In this document: piece by piece, positions 39,382 through 47,799 of the stretch | Layout: each line of letters begins with the position of its first letter | How positions within the stretch are numbered: position 1 is the stretch's first letter | From: Bacteroidales bacterium | GTDB taxonomy: Bacteria > Bacteroidota > Bacteroidia > Bacteroidales > UBA932 | Length of the DNA: 61,731 bases | Assembly (NCBI GenBank): GCA_024689525.1 | Contig: JAILDI010000018.1 | Coordinates: 1 to 61,731 of the forward strand | Direction of reading: 5' to 3' | The notes under the pieces: generated by a model | Told to the model about the DNA's origin: nothing | Database searches by the model: none | What the model saw: only the letters and a program-made list of their open reading frames with translations | Program-made: the position numbers and the translations under genes

Positions 39382-40457
39382 ATTATAGCGTTTTTACATA
39401 CTTCTACGGCTTCCCTGTCCGGCCTGCAGCGCAGCTGGAAGCATGGAATGTTCATCGCCACCCTTTCCACCGTTGGCACAAGCAGATCCATAACCTCGTG
39501 GCGCCAGCGGATTGTGGACACCGCTGCAATCACGCTCGCATACGCCTGAAGGGGTTTGAGACGGGATATTTCGTTCACGGGGGCCTGTTCCAGACGCACA
39601 AGAGCGTTCACGGGAGCTTGAACGTTCCTGTAGCAAAGCGTCTTACCGCTCCATGGCGAGCCATACACGGTGCACTCGCCGCCGGGGGCGAAACGTATGA
39701 TGGGATTGTCGTCGTTCATAAGGTCGCTCTCCGGCACATATTCGTGCCACAGGCGGCTGTGGGTGCTCTTGCCGGTGCCGCTCACGCCGAAGAACAGATT
39801 TGCCTTCCCCTGGTAGCGCGTCACCGATGCGTGAAGCAGCAGGGTATCGTGCGGGGCCGATGCAAACGTGTACTGGATCATCAGCGAGGTATTCACCTGC
39901 AACGAAGTCACTCGCAGCGGCATACCCGGATAGGCATAATAGTGGCCATCGGTATAATCGGCATTCATTACAAACACGCCGGCGGAGATGTCCTTGGAGG
40001 GGAAATACTCGTATATGGTTTTGTCGCCCAGAGTGTAGCCGTAGTAGAACGGAGGCACCTCATCGACAGCCGTCACTTCCTTCCAGTCCTTCCGGGAGGC
40101 CTCGATCTCCCCGGGCACACCTTCGTGCACGGTCAAAGTGAAGAGGGGCTGTGCGGGGGCATCGGCCTCAAAAGGGGCATATTGCTGCATATCCAGCGTA
40201 TGGCGGAAGGCGAAGCGCTCATCGGCCGATAAGGTATTCCACTTCTCGCGCGTCATTGCCTCCTTGCCCATAAGGGCGTCGTTCACCTGCAACTGCTCCA
40301 GCCGGTCTGCCGGCACCGACTCTATGCCGATGTCCTCCCCTGCCTTGAGCCTGCGCACAAGCTCTTTCTGCTGGGCAGTGAGTTCCGCAAAAGCCCACGG
40401 CTCCTCCAGAACCACCTTTACCGCATGCCCGCCTATGATATACGTCTTTTCATTCAT
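39378..40457 (-). CDS. HPr kinase/PEP carboxykinase-like P-loop protein
   Basis: 359 residues of unknown substrate. The C-terminal half has a P-loop FFGVSGTGKST (K230) followed by LMNDDNPIIR (248-255), the arrangement of the HPr kinase/phosphorylase and PEP carboxykinase fold. The N-terminal 200 residues have no clear domain; VPPFYYGYTLGDKTIYEYFP is a notable aromatic-rich segment. There is no signal peptide. It is the first gene of the coupled unit with rpiB and truB. A sensor-kinase-like role on a protein or sugar is possible; nothing in the sequence fixes it. Confidence 0.72.
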   Translation of the reverse strand: MNEKTYIIGGHAVKVVLEEPWAFAELTAQQKELVRRLKAGEDIGIESVPADRLEQLQVNDALMGKEAMTREKWNTLSADERFAFRHTLDMQQYAPFEADAPAQPLFTLTVHEGVPGEIEASRKDWKEVTAVDEVPPFYYGYTLGDKTIYEYFPSKDISAGVFVMNADYTDGHYYAYPGMPLRVTSLQVNTSLMIQYTFASAPHDTLLLHASVTRYQGKANLFFGVSGTGKSTHSRLWHEYVPESDLMNDDNPIIRFAPGGECTVYGSPWSGKTLCYRNVQAPVNALVRLEQAPVNEISRLKPLQAYASVIAAVSTIRWRHEVMDLLVPTVERVAMNIPCFQLRCRPDREAVEVCKNAII

Positions 40458-40520
40458 GCTACTAATATACGAATTATTTTTGACAAGCGACTGGCAACCG
40501 CCCTATTCGCCCGTATACTG

Positions 40521-40608
40521 TGCCCAAAGGTGCTCCCGGGTGGACCTTTAGGAGCAAAAAAGGCCAAAAATGCGCCCAAAGGTGCCAGGCTATGGACCTT
40601 TGGGCGCA
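40521..40608 (-). terminator. Tandem hairpins after pnp; the proximal one is a rho-independent terminator
   Basis: TGCGCCCAAAGGT (40571-40583) and ACCTTTGGGCGCA (40596-40608) form a perfect 13-bp stem; on the minus strand it is followed by TTTTT (40570-40566), fitting pnp termination. A second related unit at 40521-40555 repeats CCCAAAGGTG and GACCTTTAGG and can form its own weaker stem. The two look like a tandem duplication with ~50-bp period. Confidence 0.8.
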
Positions 40609-40628
40609 CTGATCAGCTTTCGCAGCCG

Positions 40629-42992
40629 CTAGAACACGTCGGGTTCCTCGTGCTTGGGCTCTTCGTGGCGATGCTCCTCGTGACGGGGACGACGGTCTCC
40701 GTTATCGCGGCGCTCGGGACGGCCTTCACGGCGGTCACCGCCTTCGCGGCGAGGGCCACGGTCGCGGCCACCACGGTCGCCATCACGACGCTCCTTGCGG
40801 TCGCCACCTTCGCGACGAGGGCCGCGGTCGCGGGGCTTGGGCTCCACGTAGCCTTCCGGCTTCTCGGTGAGAGCGCGCATGGAAAGGCGCATCTTGCCGG
40901 TCTTTGCGTCGATCTCGAGGAGTTTCACGTCCACTTCCTGTCCAACCTTCAAAACGTCTTCCACCTTGTCGGTCTTGGTCCAGGCAATCTCGCTCACGTG
41001 GAGCAGGCCTTCCTTACCGGGGAGGATTTCGATGAAGGCGCCGAACTCAAGGATGGAAACCACCTTTCCGTGGTACACCTGGCCGACCTCGGGCACGGCG
41101 CATATACCCTTGATGCGCTCCAGAGTGGCATCCATGGCAGCCTTGTCGGTGCCGAAGATGTCCACGACACCCTTCGTGGTGCCGTCGCCATTGTCCACCT
41201 CTTCGATGGTGATGGTGGTGCCGAATTCCTTCTGCATGCCCTGGATGGTTTCACCACCCTTGCCGATGATTGCGCCGATGAACTCGGAAGCAACCTCCAG
41301 CTGGACCATACGGGGAACGAAGGGCTTGTAGTCTTCACGGGGCTCGGAGATGGTCTTGAGCATCTCGCCCATAATGTGGATACGGCCCTGGCGTGCCTGC
41401 TCGAGAGCTTTTTCAAGCACCTCGTAGCTGAGGCCATCGACCTTGATATCCATCTGGGTTGCGGTGATACCGTCCTTGGTGCCGGTGACCTTGAAGTCCA
41501 TATCGCCGAGGTGGTCTTCATCGCCGAGGATGTCGGTGAGGATTGCATAGCGGTCGTTGGGGCGCTCCGCGTCAGTGATAAGGCCCATTGCAACACCTGC
41601 CACGGGCTTCTTGATCTTGACACCGGCGTCCATCAGTGCGAGGCAGCCGCCGCACACCGAAGCCATTGAAGATGAGCCGTTGGACTCGAGGATGTCGGAT
41701 ACCACACGCACTGCGTACGGGAACTCAGGAGCTGTGGGAACCACAGGCTTGAGGGCGCGCATTGCAAGGTTTCCGTGGCCGATTTCGCGACGGCCGGTGC
41801 TGCGCTGAGGCTTTGCCTCGCCCGTTGCGAACGGAGGGAAGTTGTAGTGCAGGACAAACTGCTGATCCTCCTGGATGAGCACCTCGTCCATTTCCTTCAT
41901 ATCCAGCTTGGTGCCCAGGGTGACGGTTGCCAGCGACTGGGTTTCACCGCGGGTGAAGATGGCGCTGCCGTGTGCGCAAGGCAGATAGTCGGTTTCGCAC
42001 CAGATGGGGCGCACTTCGTCGGTGCGGCGGCCGTCAAGGCGCTTGCCTTCGTCCAGGACAAGGTTGCGCATGGCTTCCTTCTCCACGTCGTGATAGTAAC
42101 GTGCCACCATTGCGGCCTTCTCTTCCTGCTCCTCTTCCGGGAGGGTTGCAAGGAATTCAGCCTGAATGGCCTCGAAGCCGTCTTCACGCTCGTGCTTGGG
42201 CTTGGCGCTGCCGGCGAGTGCATAGCACTTGTCATAGCAGAACTCGCGCACTGCGGCCTTGAGGGCCTCGTCTTCCTCGTCGTGAGGATAGTCGCGCTTG
42301 GGGCCGTCGGTACCCAGCTCGTGCATGAGCTCCTTCTGTACGCGGCAGTGCTTCTTGATTTCTTCGTGAGCGAACTTGATTGCCTCGAGCATATCGTGCT
42401 CGGACACTTCGTTCATTTCGCCTTCCACCATCATGATATTCTCTTCGGTGGCGGCAACCATAAGGTCCAGATCCGCCTTCTTGCCGGCCTCAAAGCCGGG
42501 GTTGATTACGAACTGTCCGTCGATGCGGGCAACTCTGACCTCGGACACAGGGCCTCCGAAAGGAAGGTCGCTGGTTGCAAGGGCGGCTGATGCTGCCAGT
42601 CCTGCGAGGGCATCCGGCTGGACATCCTTCTCCGCGGAAATGAGCATCACGTTCACAAAAACCTCCAGGTGGAAATCATCCGGCCACAGGGGGCGGATGG
42701 GGCGGTCCACCAGGCGGGCGATAAGAACCTCATAGTCCGAGGGACGGCTCTCCCTCTTGAGGAAGCCTCCGGGGAAACGCCCGGCGGCGTAATACTTCTC
42801 GCGATAATCTACTGTGAGGGGCATGAAGTCGGTTCCCTCTTTCACTTCTTTTGCGCAGGTTACGGTTGCAAGGAGCATTGTTCCTCCCATCTTCACCACT
42901 GCGCTGCCGGCGGCCTGCTTGGCCAGTTTGCCGGTTTCGATTTCGATGATCCTTCCGTCGGGAAGTTCGATCGTCTTTTTGATAATGTTCAT
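40629..42992 (-). CDS. pnp: Polynucleotide phosphorylase with long Arg/Gly/Glu-rich tail
   Basis: 787 residues; 3'-5' phosphorolytic exoribonuclease of RNA turnover. Two RNase PH domains with an alpha-helical linker, then KH ([17 protein letters not shown]) and S1 ([28 protein letters not shown]) domains. After the S1 domain is a low-complexity tail of about 70 residues with GPRREGGDR twice and a His/Glu/Pro-rich end ([16 protein letters not shown]). The tail is longer than in Escherichia coli PNPase and probably binds RNA or partners. It lies downstream of rpsO but is separated from it by a terminator and repeat. Confidence 0.96.
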   Translation of the reverse strand: MNIIKKTIELPDGRIIEIETGKLAKQAAGSAVVKMGGTMLLATVTCAKEVKEGTDFMPLTVDYREKYYAAGRFPGGFLKRESRPSDYEVLIARLVDRPIRPLWPDDFHLEVFVNVMLISAEKDVQPDALAGLAASAALATSDLPFGGPVSEVRVARIDGQFVINPGFEAGKKADLDLMVAATEENIMMVEGEMNEVSEHDMLEAIKFAHEEIKKHCRVQKELMHELGTDGPKRDYPHDEEDEALKAAVREFCYDKCYALAGSAKPKHEREDGFEAIQAEFLATLPEEEQEEKAAMVARYYHDVEKEAMRNLVLDEGKRLDGRRTDEVRPIWCETDYLPCAHGSAIFTRGETQSLATVTLGTKLDMKEMDEVLIQEDQQFVLHYNFPPFATGEAKPQRSTGRREIGHGNLAMRALKPVVPTAPEFPYAVRVVSDILESNGSSSMASVCGGCLALMDAGVKIKKPVAGVAMGLITDAERPNDRYAILTDILGDEDHLGDMDFKVTGTKDGITATQMDIKVDGLSYEVLEKALEQARQGRIHIMGEMLKTISEPREDYKPFVPRMVQLEVASEFIGAIIGKGGETIQGMQKEFGTTITIEEVDNGDGTTKGVVDIFGTDKAAMDATLERIKGICAVPEVGQVYHGKVVSILEFGAFIEILPGKEGLLHVSEIAWTKTDKVEDVLKVGQEVDVKLLEIDAKTGKMRLSMRALTEKPEGYVEPKPRDRGPRREGGDRKERRDGDRGGRDRGPRREGGDRREGRPERRDNGDRRPRHEEHRHEEPKHEEPDVF

Positions 42993-43035
42993 CTGTTACG
43001 TCTATATTGCGTCTTTTGCCGGACCATCCGGCGTC

Positions 43036-43064
43036 TTGTCATTTCGAGCTTGTCGAGAAATCTT
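43036..43064. repeat. Short copy of the truB palindromic element
   Basis: TTGTCATTTCGAGC then TTGTCGAGAAATCT, i.e. the two half-palindromes of the 38358-38411 element joined without the GC-rich spacer. It lies between the rpsO terminator and pnp. Confidence 0.78.
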
Positions 43065-43067
43065 TTG

Positions 43068-43105
43068 AAAAAGGGGGCAGGATGCCTTGCATCCGCGCCC
43101 CCCTT
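43068..43105 (-). terminator. Rho-independent terminator after rpsO
   Basis: On the minus strand a stem of GGGGGC...GGATGC with GCATCC...GCCCCC, loop of 3 nt, is followed by TTTTT. It ends rpsO transcription before pnp. Confidence 0.85.
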
Positions 43106-43121
43106 GTTTCCTATTTTTTGC

Positions 43122-43397
43122 TTATCGGCGGAGACCAAGCTCCTTGACGATAGCCCTGTATCTCTCGATGTCCACCTTCTGAAGGTAGTTCAGAAGCTGA
43201 CGACGTTTGCTCACGAGACGGAGAAGAGAGCGACGGGTTGAAACGTCTTTCTTGTTCTTCTTCACATGCTCTGTGAGGTGAGCGATACGGTAGGAAAATA
43301 AAGCGACCTGACTCTCCGGTGAGCCGGTGTCCTTATTGGACTTCCCGTACTTCGCGAAAATCTCCTGCTTTTTCTCTGGCTGTAAATATTCTGCCAT
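43122..43397 (-). CDS. rpsO: 30S ribosomal protein S15
   Basis: 91 residues; binds 16S rRNA helices in the platform of the small subunit early in assembly. Typical motifs [22 protein letters not shown] and [22 protein letters not shown] are present. It is transcribed from a consensus promoter with a ~57-nt leader holding a stable hairpin, a plausible autoregulatory site, and ends at a strong terminator. Confidence 0.98.
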   Translation of the reverse strand: MAEYLQPEKKQEIFAKYGKSNKDTGSPESQVALFSYRIAHLTEHVKKNKKDVSTRRSLLRLVSKRRQLLNYLQKVDIERYRAIVKELGLRR

Positions 43398-43427
43398 TGT
43401 GCAATAGAGTTAAATTTGTTAAGGCTT

Positions 43428-43442
43428 GCGGGACCCTCCCGC
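43428..43442 (-). promoter_or_regulatory. Hairpin in the rpsO leader (possible S15 autoregulatory site)
   Basis: GCGGGA and TCCCGC enclose GGG on the minus strand; two flanking base pairs (TT/AA) extend the stem to 8 bp. It is in the transcribed leader, 30 nt before the ATG, and is not followed by a T tract, so it is not a terminator. S15 represses its own mRNA in several bacteria through leader structures; whether this is one is inference. Confidence 0.4.
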
Positions 43443-43453
43443 AAAAAAGTCTG

Positions 43454-43484
43454 CAAATTTAGTCAAATTTTGCGAGAAAACAAA
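43454..43484 (-). promoter_or_regulatory. Promoter for rpsO
   Basis: Minus strand TTTG (43484-43481) and TAAATTTG (43461-43454), 19 nt apart. Confidence 0.82.
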
Positions 43485-43490
43485 TCTATC

Positions 43491-44432
43491 TTATTCAAGA
43501 TAGTAGGGATTTGTCCAATATGTATTGATTTCCTTCTTCTTGTCGATGAGATGGAGGAACCGGCCCCCATAAAGCAGGGTGGGCGAATTGCCGGCGTCAT
43601 AGTCCGGATCCCCGGCCAGAAGGCTGTTGATATGGGCCTTGCCGATGCAGTGGAGGAATCGGCCCCCTCCCAGATAGAACCCCACGTGGCGCACGCGCCC
43701 GGTATCCTTATTTCCAAAGAAGACGAGGTCTCCCCTTTCCAGTTTGTCGATGCCGTGTGACGTGTCGATGCGCTCCGTAACCGGAGCCTGCTGGCTGGCA
43801 TCGCGCGGCATAATGATGCCGTGGAGCGCCAGCACTGTGCGCACGTAACCGCTGCAGTCGAAGCCCTTGGGCGATGTGCCGCCCCAGAGGTACGGGAAGC
43901 CCATCATCGACATAGCTGTCTCGATAATGGCATCCGCGTCCTGACGGACATTCTCGCGGAACTGCTCGTCCGGAATGGCGTCATCGGTGGAAATGTATCC
44001 CTCGCGTCCGCCGGGAAAACGGACGTGCCAATACCCCAGGACTCCGTCCAGAAGCATCAGGCGGCATCCGCCCACCACATCTGACACGGTTCCCGAATAC
44101 TCGCACGGATTCTCCCGCACTATTGCAAACAGGGACGTCACCATAACCTTCGGAGCGGCATTCCACTCGTGATACTGCTCTTTGGTCATACGTTTGACGG
44201 CATCACGGTTCACATATCCGGTATATCCGTCCGGGGTTTGGATATGGGGCCAGCCCTTCTCCACGCCAAGGACGTGGACAGGGGTTCCAAGCAGCGCCTG
44301 GGTTACCAGTTCGGCAGAATATGTGGGGGTGCTGCGGATATTGCACACGGATAAATCCACAACTCCGTATTCGACGGCAAAAGCTTGAAAGCACAGGGCC
44401 ACGCAGGCTAAAAGGGTCACAAAACGTTTCAT
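43491..44432 (-). CDS. SH3 / NlpC-P60 cell-wall hydrolase
   Basis: 313 residues with a signal peptide (MKRFVTLLACVALCFQAFA). Two SH3b-like domains (~20-155) precede an NlpC/P60 cysteine peptidase with catalytic Cys in FDCSGYV, His in RHVGFYLGG and a following polar residue. Such enzymes cut gamma-D-Glu-diaminopimelate bonds in peptidoglycan stems. The ATG at 44432 is chosen over the upstream TTG because that TTG lies within a TATATTTG box; this leaves an extremely short leader. It is divergent from the membrane protein gene. Confidence 0.9.
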   Translation of the reverse strand: MKRFVTLLACVALCFQAFAVEYGVVDLSVCNIRSTPTYSAELVTQALLGTPVHVLGVEKGWPHIQTPDGYTGYVNRDAVKRMTKEQYHEWNAAPKVMVTSLFAIVRENPCEYSGTVSDVVGGCRLMLLDGVLGYWHVRFPGGREGYISTDDAIPDEQFRENVRQDADAIIETAMSMMGFPYLWGGTSPKGFDCSGYVRTVLALHGIIMPRDASQQAPVTERIDTSHGIDKLERGDLVFFGNKDTGRVRHVGFYLGGGRFLHCIGKAHINSLLAGDPDYDAGNSPTLLYGGRFLHLIDKKKEINTYWTNPYYLE

Positions 44433-44438
44433 ACGATG

Positions 44439-44446
44439 CAAATATA
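44439..44446 (-). promoter_or_regulatory. -7 box for the NlpC/P60 gene
   Basis: TATATTTG on the minus strand, only 6 nt before the ATG. No TTTG at the -33 distance. Confidence 0.6.
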
Positions 44447-44455
44447 AGCATAATA

Positions 44456-44487
44456 TTTGCTTTTAACGGGATTATAACGTTTATTTG
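44456..44487 (+). promoter_or_regulatory. Promoter for the small membrane protein
   Basis: TTTG at 44456-44459 and TTTATTTG at 44480-44487 (one mismatch to TAnnTTTG), 20 nt apart; the box lies 21 nt before the ATG and shares the intergenic gap with the divergent NlpC/P60 promoter. Confidence 0.55.
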
Positions 44488-44508
44488 CACTGTAAAAACC
44501 ACGGAACT

Positions 44509-45099
44509 ATGAGACGGATTTTAGTAACCATCGCATGCCTGCTATTGTCGATAGGGGCATTCGCACAGTTCAACGATACTGAATTCAACGGCATCCTCGA
44601 ACGCCACCACGGCGGCATGAGGATGGACGGGACCGACCTTACCCCGGACGAAATGGCAGTTATCCTGGCCGATGTCGCAGGTATCGACCGCACTGAAGAA
44701 TGGTACAGCTACAAGCGCAAACGCGCCCTCGGCGAAGGCCTCATCATCGGTGGCTCCGCCACTGCAGCAGCCGGCGCAGTAGTCTTTGTCGGAACCGGCG
44801 TGGTGTGGCTCCTCGTCGCAGCACTGGGAGGCGGACTTGCCGCAGCCCTTGGCGGTGACGGTCAGGAAGCCGTGGACAATGTGAGCGAACAGTTCGAGCC
44901 CTGGTTCATCGGCAGCGGTGCCCTCACCGGCTTAGGCGCCGCAGCAGCAATATCCGGCATACCCATTATGGTATCGAACAACAAGAAACTCAACGGAATC
45001 GTGAACGACTGGAACGCAGCCAATAGCGCCACCGGTACTGAGGTATCCCTCAACTTCGGCGCAGCCCCTTCAGGCGTAGGCTTCACGCTTAATTTCTAA
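44509..45099 (+). CDS. Small secreted/membrane protein of unknown function
   Basis: 196 residues, unrecognised. Signal peptide MRRILVTIACLLLSIGAFAQ, then a soluble segment (EFNGILERHHGGMRMDGTDLTPDEMAVILADVAG), two Ala/Gly/Val-rich hydrophobic stretches (~90-125 and ~140-160) that could be membrane helices or a hairpin, and a C-terminal part ending in aromatic GFTLNF, which resembles an outer-membrane beta signal. ATG at 44509 is chosen as it directly precedes the signal peptide. A strong terminator follows. Function unknown. Confidence 0.72.
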   Translation: MRRILVTIACLLLSIGAFAQFNDTEFNGILERHHGGMRMDGTDLTPDEMAVILADVAGIDRTEEWYSYKRKRALGEGLIIGGSATAAAGAVVFVGTGVVWLLVAALGGGLAAALGGDGQEAVDNVSEQFEPWFIGSGALTGLGAAAAISGIPIMVSNNKKLNGIVNDWNAANSATGTEVSLNFGAAPSGVGFTLNF

Positions 45100-45113
45100 A
45101 AACGGACACACAT

Positions 45114-45154
45114 AAAAAAATAGAGAGCCGATTGATTCGGTTCTCTATTTTTTT
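45114..45154. terminator. Bidirectional rho-independent terminator
   Basis: AAAAAAATAGAGAGCCGA pairs with TCGGTTCTCTATTTTTTT around a 5-nt loop. A and T tracts on both sides let it end both the plus-strand membrane protein gene and the minus-strand tRNA-Val. Confidence 0.9.
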
Positions 45155-45155
45155 G

Positions 45156-45230
45156 TAGGGACGATCGGATTCGAACCGATGACCTCTTCAATGTGACTGA
45201 AGCGCTCTAAACCAGCTGAGCTACGCCCCT
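45156..45230 (-). tRNA. tRNA-Val (CAC anticodon)
   Basis: 75-nt cloverleaf on the minus strand: acceptor AGGGGCG/CGTCCCT, D arm GCTC/GAGC, anticodon stem CTTCA/TGAAG with loop GTCACAT (anticodon CAC, decodes GUG), T arm ATCGG-TTCGAAT-CCGAT, discriminator A. CCA is not encoded. It has a consensus promoter upstream. Confidence 0.93.
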
Positions 45231-45247
45231 GTTTCCAAAATGGACTG

Positions 45248-45278
45248 CAAAGATATACCCTTTTTTCGAAATTACAAA
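45248..45278 (-). promoter_or_regulatory. Promoter for tRNA-Val
   Basis: Minus strand TTTG (45278-45275) and TATCTTTG (45255-45248), 19 nt apart, 18 nt before the tRNA. Confidence 0.8.
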
Positions 45279-45284
45279 AAAAAC

Positions 45285-46799
45285 TTAATTCATCTCCAGG
45301 AGTTCGTCCATTATCTCACGGTTGTTGGCCAGGCGGGGTACCTTGTGCTGGCCGCCCAGTTTGCCGTGTTTCTGGAGCCAGTCGTTGAACAGGCCCTTGC
45401 GGGCGGGCACGAGCTCCAGGTGGGTCAGGACGATATCCTCGAAGCGCTTGGCGTCGTAGTCGGAATTCAAAGAACGCAGCGCGGTGTCCAGCTCCATGGT
45501 GAATTTCTCCATTGAATCCGGTTCGTGGGCAAATTCCACAAGCCACTGGTGGCGGGCCTTGCCGTGCTCGTCCATATAGATGGGCGCGGCGGTATACTCG
45601 CGCACCTTGGCTCCGGTGGCCTTGCAGGCTATGTCGATGCCCTTTTCGGCGTTCTCCACGATGAGTTCCTCGCCGTATGCGTTGATGAACTGGCGGGTAC
45701 GGCCGGAAATCGTGAACTTATACGGATCCTTCTGGGTGAAGCGGATGGTATCCCCGATCAGATACCTCCACAGGCCACAGGAAGTGCTTATCACCATTGC
45801 GTAGTTCACACCAGTCTTCACCTCCCACAACGGGAGCACGGGTGCGTCCTTCTTGCCCAGCTGCGACAGGGGGATGAACTCGTAGAACACGTCATAATCC
45901 ACCATCAGGGTCATCGCCGGGTCTGAAGGATCCGTCTGCACGCCGAAGAAACCCTCAGATGCATTGTAGGTTTCGATGTAGTGCATCTTGTCCGTGGGGA
46001 TGATCTTGTGATAGAGATCCCTGTACGGGGTGAAGCCCACGCCTCCGTGGCAGAAGAGCTCCAGATTGGGCCACACCTGGTCCAGGGTCTCCTTTCCAGA
46101 GAGCTCCAGGACTCGGCTCAGCACCGACATCCACCACGACGGAACGCCGCTGAAGCTGGTCACATTTGTATTGAGCGCATAGTGGGCCAGTTTTTCCCTC
46201 TTCTCGCCAAAGTCGCTGATGGAGGCGATTTCCATAGGCGGGCCGAACTTCATCAGTTTGCGAAGGAAGGGATGTATGGACGATGTCATAATGGCGCTCA
46301 CGTCTCCCGTGCGGGATGTAGGAGTATCAAGTGAAGGGTCGAAACTACCGGATAGAATCAGCGCGTGACCTTTGCTAATCCTGGATTTCTTGTTATAGCC
46401 GAGATATGTTGCTGTGGCATCGTGACCACCCATCATATGCAGACGGCGCAGGCCCTCCGAAGTCACGGGGATGAACTTGCTGCGGCCGGCGGTTGTGCCG
46501 GAAGACTTTGCGAAATACTTAACCTGTCCGGGCCATAGGATATCCCTTTCTCCCTGGCGCATACGTTCGATACGCTCCTGAAGATCGTCATAAGACGATA
46601 CCGGGACGTGAGTAGTGAAGTCCCTGTACCCGTTGATCGTGCTGAACTTGTGCTCCTTTCCCCACTCAGTATCCATCGCACGGCGGATGAGCCTCATCAG
46701 CACCCTTTCCTGCATATCTCTGGACTCTGAGGCGTAACGGGCGATCGTCCTTCTGCGACCGCCAAGATAAATACTAACCAGGCTTGTTATAAAATCCAT
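45285..46799 (-). CDS. GH3 family acyl-acid-amido synthetase-like protein
   Basis: 504 residues of the GH3/JAR1 fold, ANL-superfamily adenylating enzymes; plant members join amino acids to carboxylic acids. The ATP-binding P-loop-like motif is YFAKSSGTTAGRSKFIP, with ETYNASEGFFG and the hinge-like SGRTRQFINAYGEELIVE near the C-terminal domain. No signal peptide or membrane segment. ATG at 46799 starts one base after the stop of the GNAT gene, so the two are almost certainly co-translated. Substrate unknown in bacteria; the neighbour suggests amino-acid lipids (inference). No terminator is seen before the tRNA-Val. Confidence 0.87.
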   Translation of the reverse strand: MDFITSLVSIYLGGRRRTIARYASESRDMQERVLMRLIRRAMDTEWGKEHKFSTINGYRDFTTHVPVSSYDDLQERIERMRQGERDILWPGQVKYFAKSSGTTAGRSKFIPVTSEGLRRLHMMGGHDATATYLGYNKKSRISKGHALILSGSFDPSLDTPTSRTGDVSAIMTSSIHPFLRKLMKFGPPMEIASISDFGEKREKLAHYALNTNVTSFSGVPSWWMSVLSRVLELSGKETLDQVWPNLELFCHGGVGFTPYRDLYHKIIPTDKMHYIETYNASEGFFGVQTDPSDPAMTLMVDYDVFYEFIPLSQLGKKDAPVLPLWEVKTGVNYAMVISTSCGLWRYLIGDTIRFTQKDPYKFTISGRTRQFINAYGEELIVENAEKGIDIACKATGAKVREYTAAPIYMDEHGKARHQWLVEFAHEPDSMEKFTMELDTALRSLNSDYDAKRFEDIVLTHLELVPARKGLFNDWLQKHGKLGGQHKVPRLANNREIMDELLEMN

Positions 46800-46800
46800 A

Positions 46801-47715
46801 TTACTTTTCGCGGGCTTCAATGAACCTGTTGCCGGTCTTGCCCTCGACCGAAGCCAGAAGCCCAAGTTCAATTACATTTCCAAATTCGTCGTTTATCCCG
46901 CCGCCGAAATAGCGCATGTCCGGGAAAAGACGCATATATGAGTTCACGATGGGAGGGATCCTGGTGCCAAGTTCCTTAAGGCTGGCCTTCAGAATGCGGT
47001 AATCCGCATTGAAATCCTCCCCGTTGAAAATTGATTCATCCACATCTATGACCATCTGGTTCTTGGCGATGCCCGTCTGGCCGGGTTCCTCGTGAAAACG
47101 CCTGCGGAAGAAGGCCATCAGAAGGCCCAGCGCCTGTTTGGGATAGTCCGGATAGACCGTAACCTTGCCAAGATAGTACTTGGTGCCGAACTCCGGCATA
47201 AGGGCTCCCACACCGCGGAACAGCGCATCAAGGATAAAGATATTGCGCTTTGCGGCATCAGCCCCGGTTACCTGGAATTCAGTGGAAATGAAAGAACGGC
47301 TGAGCTCAATCGTCTCGGGGAACTCCTCCTTGAGGAATTTCTCACTGTAAGTGAAAAGGTGGGCCGATGGGATGAGCGGCTGGCCGTCGGCGCCGAATCG
47401 GCAGTCCCTGCCCAGTACAAACCTGTATCCGCCCAGGATCTCCGCTTTCTCCGGATCCCATGCCACGAGCTGTTTGAAGCAGTAGGAAGGGTCCAGGTCG
47501 AAGTGGTCCAGATCCGCCTCCATGCCCGTGCCGCCGCCATCCTTGCGGAAGGCCAGTTCGCGCACGCGGCCCATTTCCAGCATTACGTTGGGGGCGATGA
47601 CATTATCCACCATATGGATTTCACAGCCCCCGTGCGGAGATTGGACGAACAACGTGTTCGAACCCAGCTCCGACCTTAGCAGGGACTTCTCAACAGGTTT
47701 AATTACGTCTTTCAT
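46801..47715 (-). CDS. GNAT-type N-acyltransferase (OlsB/GlsB-like)
   Basis: 304 residues of the 'hemolysin-like' GNAT family to which ornithine-lipid OlsB and Bacteroides glycine-lipid GlsB belong; these transfer 3-hydroxy-fatty acyl chains to an amino acid amine. Visible signatures include LDHFDLDPSYCFKQLVAWD, ILGGYRFVLG, SRSFISTEF and ALFRGVGALMPEFGTKYYLGKVTVYPDY. It has its own consensus promoter and is followed one base later by a GH3 gene. The usual O-acyltransferase partner (PlsC-like) is not next to it in this window. Confidence 0.8.
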   Translation of the reverse strand: MKDVIKPVEKSLLRSELGSNTLFVQSPHGGCEIHMVDNVIAPNVMLEMGRVRELAFRKDGGGTGMEADLDHFDLDPSYCFKQLVAWDPEKAEILGGYRFVLGRDCRFGADGQPLIPSAHLFTYSEKFLKEEFPETIELSRSFISTEFQVTGADAAKRNIFILDALFRGVGALMPEFGTKYYLGKVTVYPDYPKQALGLLMAFFRRRFHEEPGQTGIAKNQMVIDVDESIFNGEDFNADYRILKASLKELGTRIPPIVNSYMRLFPDMRYFGGGINDEFGNVIELGLLASVEGKTGNRFIEAREK

Positions 47716-47752
47716 GGTTCAGGTTTCCGGACAAATCCGATTGTACAAACTG

Positions 47753-47784
47753 CAAATTTACTTTGTCTTTATCTTAAATCCAAA
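47753..47784 (-). promoter_or_regulatory. Promoter for the GNAT-GH3 pair
   Basis: Minus strand TTTG (47784-47781) and TAAATTTG (47760-47753), 20 nt apart, 37 nt before the ATG. Confidence 0.75.
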
Positions 47785-47799
47785 TATCAGCCACTTAAA

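Noticed and set aside
40521..40608. CRISPR-like array
   Set aside because: Only two imperfect units, no constant spacers and a perfect terminator geometry behind pnp.
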